Origin: a virus
Strand: one strand, 5' to 3'
Virus record (IMG/VR): IMGVR_UViG_3300032282_004853
Coordinates: 1-47,160 of that record
Length of the DNA stretch: 47,160 nucleotides
In this document: positions 7,638-15,010 of the stretch, piece after piece
Numbering within the stretch: the first letter of the stretch is position 1
How the letters are laid out: the number at the start of each line of letters is the position of its first letter
Made by a program: the position numbers and the translations under genes
Notes under the pieces: model-generated
Databases searched by the model: none
What the model saw: the letters and a program-made list of their open reading frames with translations, nothing else
Told to the model about the DNA's origin: nothing

Positions 7638-8774
7638 TTACACGTTTGCGCCCATTTTGCGGGCTAGCTCGGTGTATTCGTGCGCATTGCGGATTTTCCC
7701 AATGAGAGGCGTCGTCGGTCCGGCTTGGGTTGTGCGTTCTCCCGCCGATGCGACGGGGGAAGCGGGGTTAGGACGACGAACTGCCGACTGAGGGACGGCC
7801 TGCGGCTTCGGGGTGGCTGATGTGGGTGATTTTGCGGGCGCTGGAGTTGCCTTGGCATGAGGGGGTATCCCGAGCTCATTGGCCGCCATCTGATAGACCT
7901 TGAATGGAGCATTCGGGTCATGGATCAGCGGATTGCCGGTTTCTTCCATGGATCGGAAAATCTCAGCGGCCTTGGCGTGCAGGGGGTGATCCTCCTGCGA
8001 TGCAACCGGATAGACTTCCAGCGCCTTGTGCCTTGAGCGCTCCACCTCCTGATGGAACTGAGCCTCGGCCTGGGTGGACCTGGCGGCTTGTTCCTGAATC
8101 AGGCGTGCCTTTTCCTCACGAAGAGCAAAGGCTTCGCGCTGCAGGGTAAGAGCGGTTTTGACATCAAGATCATCGCTGGCCTGATCGGCGGCGGCTTCCT
8201 TGGCCGCAATCTCTGCGTCGATTTGCTCGGGAGTCCTGACGGGGACTGCTTCTTGCTGCTCTCCGCTGGGGGCATCCTCGGTTATGCCGTACTTGGCATT
8301 CACTCGGCGCTCCGCTTCGGCTAGGGAGATTTCCTTGCCTTGCTCTTTGAGCTCCTTGGCGAGAAGAATGGCTTCCTGAGCCCTTGCGTCCAGGTTTGAG
8401 AGACGCGGGCGGAACTCCTTCTTGCTGGAAATGGAAGCCTGGGGCTCCTCTTCCGTGATGGCGGACTGCTCGGTCGCTTGCTCTGCGGGTTGCTGCCCTG
8501 CTGGAACCTCGGGATTCTCGGGCGGGTTGCCCCCGGCCTCTGGATCATTGCTTGGTTCAGGTGCAGGCTTTCTGGCTTCTGCCAGCAACTTTTCATAATC
8601 ACTCACACCAGACACCCTTCGGCCGCCTTCCGGTTGCTCAGTAGGGAGGTCCGTCGTCGATGATGTATCGGAAGCAGGAGCCCCTGGAGTCACCTCGGGG
8701 GTGATTGCAGGGGTCTCTTCCGCCGTCGCGGTGTTGTTTTGAATTTCGGCTTGCGCCTGATCTTCGTGGGACAT
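7638..8774 (-). CDS. Scaffold-like protein (378 aa)
   Basis: Starts MSHEDQAQAEIQNNTATAEE at ATG 8774. An upstream in-frame TTG at 8810 exists, but it lies within the promoter box and is rejected. The protein is acidic and Pro/Glu/Thr-rich for about 130 residues. A long charged helical region follows (including NLDARAQEAILLAKELKEQG and a KTALTLQREAFALREEKARL coiled coil). It ends in a basic C-terminal helix (IGKIRNAHEYTELARKMGANV). An acidic, mostly helical protein immediately upstream of the major capsid gene fits an internal scaffold that drives procapsid assembly, with the basic tail contacting the capsid protein. No protease domain is seen. Promoter element A lies about 20 nt upstream, giving an almost leaderless message. 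Confidence 0.75.
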   Translation of the reverse strand: MSHEDQAQAEIQNNTATAEETPAITPEVTPGAPASDTSSTTDLPTEQPEGGRRVSGVSDYEKLLAEARKPAPEPSNDPEAGGNPPENPEVPAGQQPAEQATEQSAITEEEPQASISSKKEFRPRLSNLDARAQEAILLAKELKEQGKEISLAEAERRVNAKYGITEDAPSGEQQEAVPVRTPEQIDAEIAAKEAAADQASDDLDVKTALTLQREAFALREEKARLIQEQAARSTQAEAQFHQEVERSRHKALEVYPVASQEDHPLHAKAAEIFRSMEETGNPLIHDPNAPFKVYQMAANELGIPPHAKATPAPAKSPTSATPKPQAVPQSAVRRPNPASPVASAGERTTQAGPTTPLIGKIRNAHEYTELARKMGANV

Positions 8775-8781
8775 GGCTTTG

Positions 8782-8810
8782 CCATTAACGTGTAGGCGAA
8801 ACGCTGTCAA
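8782..8810 (-). promoter_or_regulatory. Phage promoter element A (scaffold/capsid operon)
   Basis: The minus strand reads TTGACAGCGTTTCGC at 8810-8796, with a possible -10 TAATGG at 17-bp spacing (8787-8782). The scaffold ATG is at 8774, so the predicted transcript start falls within a few bases of it. A plus-strand TTGACA at 8818-8823 faces the other way, making this the divergent control region for the scaffold operon and the plus-strand cassette. Confidence 0.7.
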
Positions 8811-8853
8811 GAATGAATTGACAAAAATATTGGGAGGGTGGAAAAGAGGATCC

Positions 8854-9435
8854 GTGCTCAGCGACAGCCATAGAATCTCGGATCTGGAACGGAAGGTGGC
8901 CTCCGTGGCTCAACTCCTCAATGGGTGCACCCCGCAACGGGTCATGGATTACACGGGGTATATTTACTCCGTGCTCGGTGCGAGCGTTGGATATAGGGGT
9001 GTCTTGGCTTCTTCTGCCACCGCCGCACCGTGGGACGTGACTATGAAAGTTGATCCTGACAATCCGGACGGGTATCTGGCGACGGTAAATCCAGGTCTAA
9101 TTGGTGGCATCCTTCCGAGCAACTGGGATGCCGAATTCGAGGTCTCCGGCTCATCGATCCATTATGCCATCGCGGTGATCCAGACGGACGGGACGGCGAT
9201 CAATGGAGTCTCCATCGAGATCAGGACGACCGCCCCTCAGTCCCAGACGCCGGAGCTGTGGGCTACTCCCGCCTCGGTGGAATATCTTTTCGGGCTCATA
9301 AAAGAGGGTTCGGTGAAGCGGGTGATCGGCCCCGGCAATATCACGCTCATGCCGAAAGTCTGGCTCACGGTTGAGAAGGATGCTCCCGTAGGACCCGGTG
9401 AGCTGGCCTACGACCGCTACTACGCCCTGGCATGA
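8854..9435 (+). CDS. Hypothetical protein, first gene of plus-strand cassette (193 aa)
   Basis: I place the start at GTG 8854, preceded by AAGAGGA. The ATG at 8773 would run back through the divergent scaffold start. The N-terminus has a short coiled-coil-like helix (SHRISDLERKVASVAQLLNG). A beta-rich body follows (GASVGYRGVLASSATAAPWD; WDAEFEVSGSSIHYAIAVIQ). No family is recognised. It is the first of three plus-strand genes embedded in an otherwise minus-strand virion module. It overlaps the next gene by ATGA, so the two are co-translated. A trimerising helix plus beta body would suit a small spike or decoration protein; this is inference. Confidence 0.7.
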   Translation: MLSDSHRISDLERKVASVAQLLNGCTPQRVMDYTGYIYSVLGASVGYRGVLASSATAAPWDVTMKVDPDNPDGYLATVNPGLIGGILPSNWDAEFEVSGSSIHYAIAVIQTDGTAINGVSIEIRTTAPQSQTPELWATPASVEYLFGLIKEGSVKRVIGPGNITLMPKVWLTVEKDAPVGPGELAYDRYYALA

Positions 9436-11324
9436 TCGCATGGGAAATCTATGGGGGGGATTGGCCCATGGCGTCCTCATCGTCCTCATCGTCGCAATTA
9501 TGGACTGCGTGGAGCTGGTCTCCATCATATTCGACCACATACCTTCAGGATCAACCTTATGGAGGCGGAGGAGTGCCTCCTCCACCGATTACGAGCACAA
9601 GGACCGCGCGAGATTATATCACATACACTTCCAGCAGTAGCACCTCCACCTCCGTCAATGAGGTCCCTTACACTTGGAATGGAGCCCGTGCTACCTCATC
9701 GACCTGTCTCTCGACTGATACGGGGTGGGTTCCCTACACCTACGATTACGATGGAGAGACCTATGGGGATATGTCCTATGGGACGGTAAGCGAGTATCCC
9801 AAGACGGTTACCACGCTGGCCGAAGCCTCCGTCTCGTTCTGGACGACTTCCTCGAGCAGCGCATCCTCCGGCACCGCGACATCAACTTTCTTCACCACTT
9901 CCTCCTCCATGACTGAGAGAATGGTGACTGGCCTGACGATGACGACGAGATCGTCACTCTGCCTGACCACCTTCGAGGAGGTCATGTCGATGGGTTACTC
10001 TGACACCGTGGTCATGGCGGGCCCCGGCGAGGTGCTTTATGTCGTCGACTCTGGCGGCCTCGGCATTGTCCAGCCCAGTGCCGTCCCATTCCTGAGCGAT
10101 GTGGCGACCACCATGACAAGGATCACCATCTCTCATCGGGAGCTTTACACGCTGGTTGATCCGCTATTTCTGGGAGGATTGTGGTGGGGCGGAGATGGTG
10201 ATTTCACCTTCACGTGGAATTTGTGGGGCGCTTTCGGATTTACGGATACCTCTACTTATTCCTCGCTGGGTTATGACGTGAGTTGGGTTTCTACCACTAC
10301 CACCGCCTATCTGGCAGGGATTCCCACGCCCACCGGGACAACCGCAAGCTGGCTAAATTGGCGAACTGAGGTCGGCTCCTATATTGTCAGTTCGTTCCGA
10401 GACCTCTCGACGCTGTTGATCGGATCTACTGGGACTAACAGCGCTCCATCAGCGGTTGCTCACGTGACAGAGCCATTTCCTGTCTGGGGGAAGCGGGCGC
10501 GCGTTTATAACGGCACACTCACCTACGAGGAGATCGTCCAGACCGGAGTGGGCTCGACCGTTTACGATGAGGTCTATCAGGACTGGCGAGCTGAAAGAGG
10601 CTACGCTTCCTCAAGTGGCGAGGGGTTCGCTTGGTCACGCGCTTACAACAAGAGGGTGCCACTCTCTCAGAGCGTTTTCCCCGTCGCGTTATCCACCACG
10701 TCAATTTATTCATACGGCCAGTCGAATGGCTATGAGTTCACTAGCACGGGGCCATGGGTCTGTGACAACCCCGCCAGCATGGAGTGCGGCGTGGCCTACC
10801 CTGTCGGCGTGATGACCTCGCCCGAGAGCTATGCCGGTAGGCTGAGCCTGGCCAGCACGACGCTGACCTCTCCCACCTATGCCTACTTCCACCGCAGCGG
10901 AGGGGGGGTAGCCTTGATGCCGACCTCGGCCAGCTACACCGCCGACGTCAGCGCCGTCACCTACACGGGTTATCAAGGGTCCGAGAGTTCAACCTTCTCG
11001 GAGCTGCTTTCCACCATTGAGAGCGGAGCGACGGCCTATTCTGACCGAGCCGGATCATGGCCTCCACCGCCCAGGGAGTCTGTCAGGATGGGCGGCGCGG
11101 CAGGACACATGGAGACCATCCATTCCGGCGGAATCGGTCGGGTCAAGGTCAACGGGGATGAGACATACTTTTCTCCATTCCTCTCCTCGGCGACGGAATC
11201 AACCGGCACCGCTTCCCATGTGGCGTATCCCGCCCCGGCATTGACCTGTCCGGGCGACTATGCCGTTGCCGGGCCTTTTTTCGTGCTCGGAGGCTACCAG
11301 CCTCAAGAATTCCTGACCGACTAA
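9432..11324 (+). CDS. Ser/Thr/Tyr-rich hypothetical protein (630 aa)
   Basis: Large protein very rich in Ser, Thr, Tyr and Gly, with runs such as MASSSSSSSQ and ITYTSSSSTSTSVNEV and very little Lys. The composition suggests a beta-rich extracellular or virion-surface protein. Hydrophobic aromatic patches recur (for example SWSPSYSTTYLQDQPYGGGG and LFLGGLWWGGDGDFTFTWNL). No family is recognised and there is no signal peptide. It begins in an ATGA overlap with the preceding gene and is followed 4 nt later by a glycosyltransferase-like gene. One idea is that its many Ser/Thr side chains are modified by that enzyme. The composition is unlike its neighbours, which may indicate that the cassette was acquired separately. 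Confidence 0.75.
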   Translation: MIAWEIYGGDWPMASSSSSSSQLWTAWSWSPSYSTTYLQDQPYGGGGVPPPPITSTRTARDYITYTSSSSTSTSVNEVPYTWNGARATSSTCLSTDTGWVPYTYDYDGETYGDMSYGTVSEYPKTVTTLAEASVSFWTTSSSSASSGTATSTFFTTSSSMTERMVTGLTMTTRSSLCLTTFEEVMSMGYSDTVVMAGPGEVLYVVDSGGLGIVQPSAVPFLSDVATTMTRITISHRELYTLVDPLFLGGLWWGGDGDFTFTWNLWGAFGFTDTSTYSSLGYDVSWVSTTTTAYLAGIPTPTGTTASWLNWRTEVGSYIVSSFRDLSTLLIGSTGTNSAPSAVAHVTEPFPVWGKRARVYNGTLTYEEIVQTGVGSTVYDEVYQDWRAERGYASSSGEGFAWSRAYNKRVPLSQSVFPVALSTTSIYSYGQSNGYEFTSTGPWVCDNPASMECGVAYPVGVMTSPESYAGRLSLASTTLTSPTYAYFHRSGGGVALMPTSASYTADVSAVTYTGYQGSESSTFSELLSTIESGATAYSDRAGSWPPPPRESVRMGGAAGHMETIHSGGIGRVKVNGDETYFSPFLSSATESTGTASHVAYPAPALTCPGDYAVAGPFFVLGGYQPQEFLTD

Positions 11325-11328
11325 CAGT

Positions 11329-12387
11329 ATGCTCGCCATCACCGTCTCCGCCACCCGTGGATATCTCCACGCATGGCCGCAATGTATCCGCGCGATTGCC
11401 GCCGCCGCCGCTCATCACGACGAGGCCCATTTCATCTTCTCGACGGATGAGAGCCGCGAAGCTGAAGCCGCCGCTGAGCTTGCCAAGAGGGAACTGCCCG
11501 AAGGGTGGAAAGTCTCCGTGCTGAAGCATCCATTTAAGGATGATCCCAAGGACTACAAGGAGGCCGCCCAACTCCGAATTGCCGCCTTGCAGGGGGCAGG
11601 ATTCGCCTTCGCTCGGAAGATCCGCGCCGACCAATGCTGGGTCGTTGAGAGTGATACCATCGTTCCGGCGCACGGCCTCCGTGTTCTCGAATGGACGCTT
11701 GCCATGCCACAGGCCGATGGCCGTCCCTATTACGACATTGCAGCAGCAACCTACCCGAATGGCCTCTTCCTTGGAGGGTTCGGATCACCCCAGCGCCAGA
11801 TCGCGGAGGATTTTCTTCCAGAAGAGAGGAATCTCAAGCCCCGCCTCAAGGTCCTCCTTGAGAAATGCGAGGAACGACTGAAGGCGATCAAGCCACCAAC
11901 CAATGCCAAGGAAGCTGAATCGGCTCAGAAGATCGGTGAGAAGGAAGGCAAGCGCATGGGAAGACTTCGGGAATGGGTCAAGAAGTCCCCGCCTACAGGC
12001 AACGTCTTTGAACTCAACGCCAAAGGCTATCGCAGGAGGGGATGGATGGATTTCGCTTATCCTGGGATTGGCCTCGGGGCAGTCGTCCCGTCCGATTGGT
12101 GCGGACTAGGTTGCACCCTGCTCTCGAAGTCCGCGCTCGCCCATGCCGACTTCACCGGATACGAGGGCAGGGGGACTCAGGATCTTTTCCTTTGCTGGGA
12201 GCGCTGGCATCCGGCAGGGCTAAAAATTGCCTGCGTCCCCCATGTCGCCTGTGACCATATTAAGCGGAAACCCGCCGACGCGCCCAAGGAAATGCCAGAG
12301 ATTGTTCATTACAGGGCCTTCCATGAGCAGGAGGGCGAGTGTCGCGGGCATTTACGGGTGCGCCAACAGGCGTTTGTTTCAGTATGA
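11329..12387 (+). CDS. Glycosyltransferase-like protein (352 aa)
   Basis: The N-terminal half reads like a GT-A-fold glycosyltransferase. A beta strand opens the protein (MLAITVSATRGYLHAWPQCI) and a second strand, HFIFSTDES, follows. A conserved-looking acidic turn, WVVESDTIVP, sits near residue 103, where nucleotide-sugar enzymes carry their DxD-type metal site; here it is ESD, so catalysis is not certain. A helical insertion (residues about 160-225) precedes the C-terminal part (GLGCTLLSKSALAHADFTGY), which resembles acceptor-side sequence of GT2-like enzymes. It is the third gene of the plus-strand cassette behind two unusual proteins and ends 8 bp before a convergent minus-strand gene. 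Confidence 0.65.
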   Translation: MLAITVSATRGYLHAWPQCIRAIAAAAAHHDEAHFIFSTDESREAEAAAELAKRELPEGWKVSVLKHPFKDDPKDYKEAAQLRIAALQGAGFAFARKIRADQCWVVESDTIVPAHGLRVLEWTLAMPQADGRPYYDIAAATYPNGLFLGGFGSPQRQIAEDFLPEERNLKPRLKVLLEKCEERLKAIKPPTNAKEAESAQKIGEKEGKRMGRLREWVKKSPPTGNVFELNAKGYRRRGWMDFAYPGIGLGAVVPSDWCGLGCTLLSKSALAHADFTGYEGRGTQDLFLCWERWHPAGLKIACVPHVACDHIKRKPADAPKEMPEIVHYRAFHEQEGECRGHLRVRQQAFVSV

Positions 12388-12395
12388 ACTTTTAC

Positions 12396-12713
12396 CTAAG
12401 CCGGGAACTCATCCTTCCCGAGCCCAATAATACTACGGCACCCCACGGCATCCTCATCAATGGTGCGCTCTACATCCTTCAGCGCTGCCAGTGCCGCACG
12501 ATGCTTGGAAATCTCGGAATCAGGAGTGTTGCCATCAAGGATCTTGTCCTGAATGACGGCAATCTTTTCGCGAAGCCTTCGCATAAAATAAACCTGGAAT
12601 GCCCTGGAGGTCTTTAGCTGCTGGATAAATTCCAGGTCGACCCTGGCTCTGGCAATGCATTCCTGATTCTCATCAGGTTCTTCGACCGGAATTCCTTGGG
12701 ACGATGTGCTCAT
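12396..12713 (-). CDS. Small helical hypothetical protein after portal (105 aa)
   Basis: Starts 3 nt after the portal stop codon, so it is translated from the portal message. The sequence is almost wholly helical and charged: ARVDLEFIQQLKTSRAFQVY, then a RRLREKIAVIQDKI helix. It ends SIIGLGKDEFPA. No family is recognised. Small helical proteins immediately behind the portal are often head or packaging accessory proteins; that is inference from position. It converges with the plus-strand glycosyltransferase-like gene with only 8 bp between the two stop codons and no obvious terminator. Confidence 0.7.
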   Translation of the reverse strand: MSTSSQGIPVEEPDENQECIARARVDLEFIQQLKTSRAFQVYFMRRLREKIAVIQDKILDGNTPDSEISKHRAALAALKDVERTIDEDAVGCRSIIGLGKDEFPA

Positions 12714-12716
12714 TTT

Positions 12717-14963
12717 TTATTGTGGCTGGACGGATTGTTGGGATGGTTGGCCTTGGGGCAGTGGGCTTTGCTGAAGCTGGCCCTGCTGCTCTCCCCCGGG
12801 CCCCGCAATTGCCCTTGGATCAAGCGGCTCAATGATGGAGTCAGGTTGGGGAACCCTCAGGGATTTGAGTCTCGTCCTGGCGTATGATTTGGTGCGCTCC
12901 TGCAGTGGGAATGAACGGGCATAGAATCCGTCAATCACTGCATCGGCCGTGTTTCCGGCCTGCAGGACTTGCCTGTCCCGCTGCTGGGTGATGGAGAGGC
13001 TGACATGAAGGGCAAGATCGCGCACGTCGTCAGGGGTCAGCTCGATGATTTCATGGGCATCCCCGTTGAAGTAGGTAAAGACCTGACGGGTATCCATCTT
13101 TGAGAAAATGGTGTCGACGACCGCTGAGAGGGCCGCCTGGACTCCGGGGAAGAGACGCAACAGGAACATCGCAAAGAGCTCTTGGCCCGATTCACTCACT
13201 TCATTGATGCCGGTTGCCGTATTGGCGGAAGGCAGGCCTGAGATCTGCTGGTCGGCTCCGTTGACCACACCGCTTTTGATCTGCATGAGCTGCATGAAGA
13301 GGTTGATTTGCTCTTTGAGTTCCCCGGTGTCATCGGGAAGGGTGACGTAGGAAAGCGCCTGTTCCGGCTTGTATCCCTCACGGAGCGTGTAGGTTTTCCC
13401 GTTATTGAGGGCAAGGGATGGATCGCGCTGGCCTTCCATGGTTGCCCACGGGCTCCAGAACGTGACGCGACCACTGCCTCCATCACGGAAGTTCCTGCGA
13501 TTGATCTGGAGGTCGATGAATTCCTGCTCCGGATCGAAGTACTCCATGGCCCCCATCCCGTACCAGCGGCCATCGACCGCCATGGGACGGATCACCTCAA
13601 AGGGACGGAGTCCGCGAAGGGTCACGTTGGCCGTGTACTCATAGAATATGGGGACTTTGTTCCTGCGATCCAGAACGAGCATGATTTCCTCTTGGATTCC
13701 GTCACCGTCGGCATCGTAGGTAAGCCAGCATTCGGCAATCTGGCAGGTGGGATTATTGGGAGAGCCTTCGGTATTCTGCTCGTAGAAATCGACCCGTGGC
13801 TGCCCTTCGCTGCTTTTACGCAAGGCCGACTCGGAAATCATATTTCTGAGAAGCTCCACGGCGGCTTGCAGGTCGGCGGCCCCCTCGTCGCCCTCGCCCA
13901 TCTGATTGGCGAACATCTGGGCGATTTCCATCACGCTCTTGTCGTAAAGGTGCGCGATCAGGTCGGCTTCTCCGGGCTGGATTCCAGGGGCGTCAATCGG
14001 GCATAGGAAATCCTTGTAGTAGCACACTCTGGAATCAGGTCCTTCCCATGTCACGAGTCGTCGTGAAATGACATCGGTCTTCCAGATTGGGTTGGGGGGC
14101 AGAACCGTCACCCCGTCTCGCTTGAGGATCTGGTTTCCGGTGGGAACCATGGGCACATCATCGGCATCGTTGTCTGGCTCTTGGCCGGAATCATTGTCCG
14201 TATCCTGCGGCATTTCCTGACTTCTTGGCGTTTGCTGTGCAGGAACAAGTTCAGGCACCCAAACATCAGACTGGAGGATGTAATCTCCGTGGGCGTCCAA
14301 GATTGGCTCCCCCCGCTCGTCGACCAGAAAGGTGGCCGTCCTCTTGTAGATCTGAAAGCGCTCTTGATGGGTGGTCTTTACAACTGATTCTCCCCGGACC
14401 CAGCTGAATTCGACCGCCTGACAGTGGCGCTCCTTTACCTTGCATTGCTTGGAAATGTACCGAGCGTATTTCTTCACCTTGTCGGCCAATTCGGCATCCT
14501 CGACGCCGATCCCTTCAGCATTGAACCATTCATCGTCGTCCGGTTGCCCATAGAAGTAAGAGCAACTCTTTGCAATCATTTGGGCCGTAATCCGCTGGGA
14601 AAGGCTTGCCGTCAGATTGGAGTGCTCGTAGACGGTGCCCTTAACCGCCCTGTCTGAAACGTGATTGTAGTATCTGGCGGTGTATTTCTCCCTTTTCCCA
14701 AAGAACGAATAGGGGTCGCAGGTGAGGATGAATTGCTGTGTGCCGATATTCCTCGGGGTTTGATTGGGTTGCCGCTTGCCAAGCTGTTGCTCGATTTGCT
14801 CAAGCCTCATGAGTGCGTGATCGACCAGGGCGGTTTCTTGATCCACAGTCAGCTTGTAGGCTGTCCTGAATGGCATTTTCGGTGCATTCGGATCAGGGGG
14901 AAGCGACGGCAGCTTGCTCGATAAGTTATCGACCTGTGAATTGGCAGTTCCTGAAGTATTCAT
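12717..14963 (-). CDS. Portal protein
   Basis: 748-residue portal, the dodecameric ring through which DNA enters and leaves the capsid. The evidence is length, position and characteristic regions. An early segment with the CDPYSFFGKREKYTARYYN motif is followed by a metal-like DADGDGIQEE beta hairpin (residues about 410-425), then NVTLRGLRPFEVIRPM. The crown-like part holds FDPEQEFIDLQINRRNF and GLPSANTATGINEVSESGQE. The long C-terminal helical part ends in a Gln/Pro-rich tail (QQGQLQQSPLPQGQPSQQS). Promoter element B precedes it. No good Shine-Dalgarno sequence precedes ATG 14963. The gene lies directly behind the giant polyvalent gene. Confidence 0.88.
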   Translation of the reverse strand: MNTSGTANSQVDNLSSKLPSLPPDPNAPKMPFRTAYKLTVDQETALVDHALMRLEQIEQQLGKRQPNQTPRNIGTQQFILTCDPYSFFGKREKYTARYYNHVSDRAVKGTVYEHSNLTASLSQRITAQMIAKSCSYFYGQPDDDEWFNAEGIGVEDAELADKVKKYARYISKQCKVKERHCQAVEFSWVRGESVVKTTHQERFQIYKRTATFLVDERGEPILDAHGDYILQSDVWVPELVPAQQTPRSQEMPQDTDNDSGQEPDNDADDVPMVPTGNQILKRDGVTVLPPNPIWKTDVISRRLVTWEGPDSRVCYYKDFLCPIDAPGIQPGEADLIAHLYDKSVMEIAQMFANQMGEGDEGAADLQAAVELLRNMISESALRKSSEGQPRVDFYEQNTEGSPNNPTCQIAECWLTYDADGDGIQEEIMLVLDRRNKVPIFYEYTANVTLRGLRPFEVIRPMAVDGRWYGMGAMEYFDPEQEFIDLQINRRNFRDGGSGRVTFWSPWATMEGQRDPSLALNNGKTYTLREGYKPEQALSYVTLPDDTGELKEQINLFMQLMQIKSGVVNGADQQISGLPSANTATGINEVSESGQELFAMFLLRLFPGVQAALSAVVDTIFSKMDTRQVFTYFNGDAHEIIELTPDDVRDLALHVSLSITQQRDRQVLQAGNTADAVIDGFYARSFPLQERTKSYARTRLKSLRVPQPDSIIEPLDPRAIAGPGGEQQGQLQQSPLPQGQPSQQSVQPQ

Positions 14964-14981
14964 GCTGTTCGCCCGTGGCTC

Positions 14982-15010
14982 TCGTTATAGTGTAAGCGTT
15001 TCGCTGTCAA
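14982..15010 (-). promoter_or_regulatory. Phage promoter element B (portal operon)
   Basis: The minus strand reads TTGACAGCGAAACGC at 15010-14996. The possible -10 is TAACGA at 17-bp spacing, or TATAAC at 15 bp. The TGA stop codon of the 17-kb gene (15009-15007) is part of the TTGACA box. The central triplet is AAA here instead of TTT, which keeps the GCG-N3-CGC symmetry. Confidence 0.65.
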
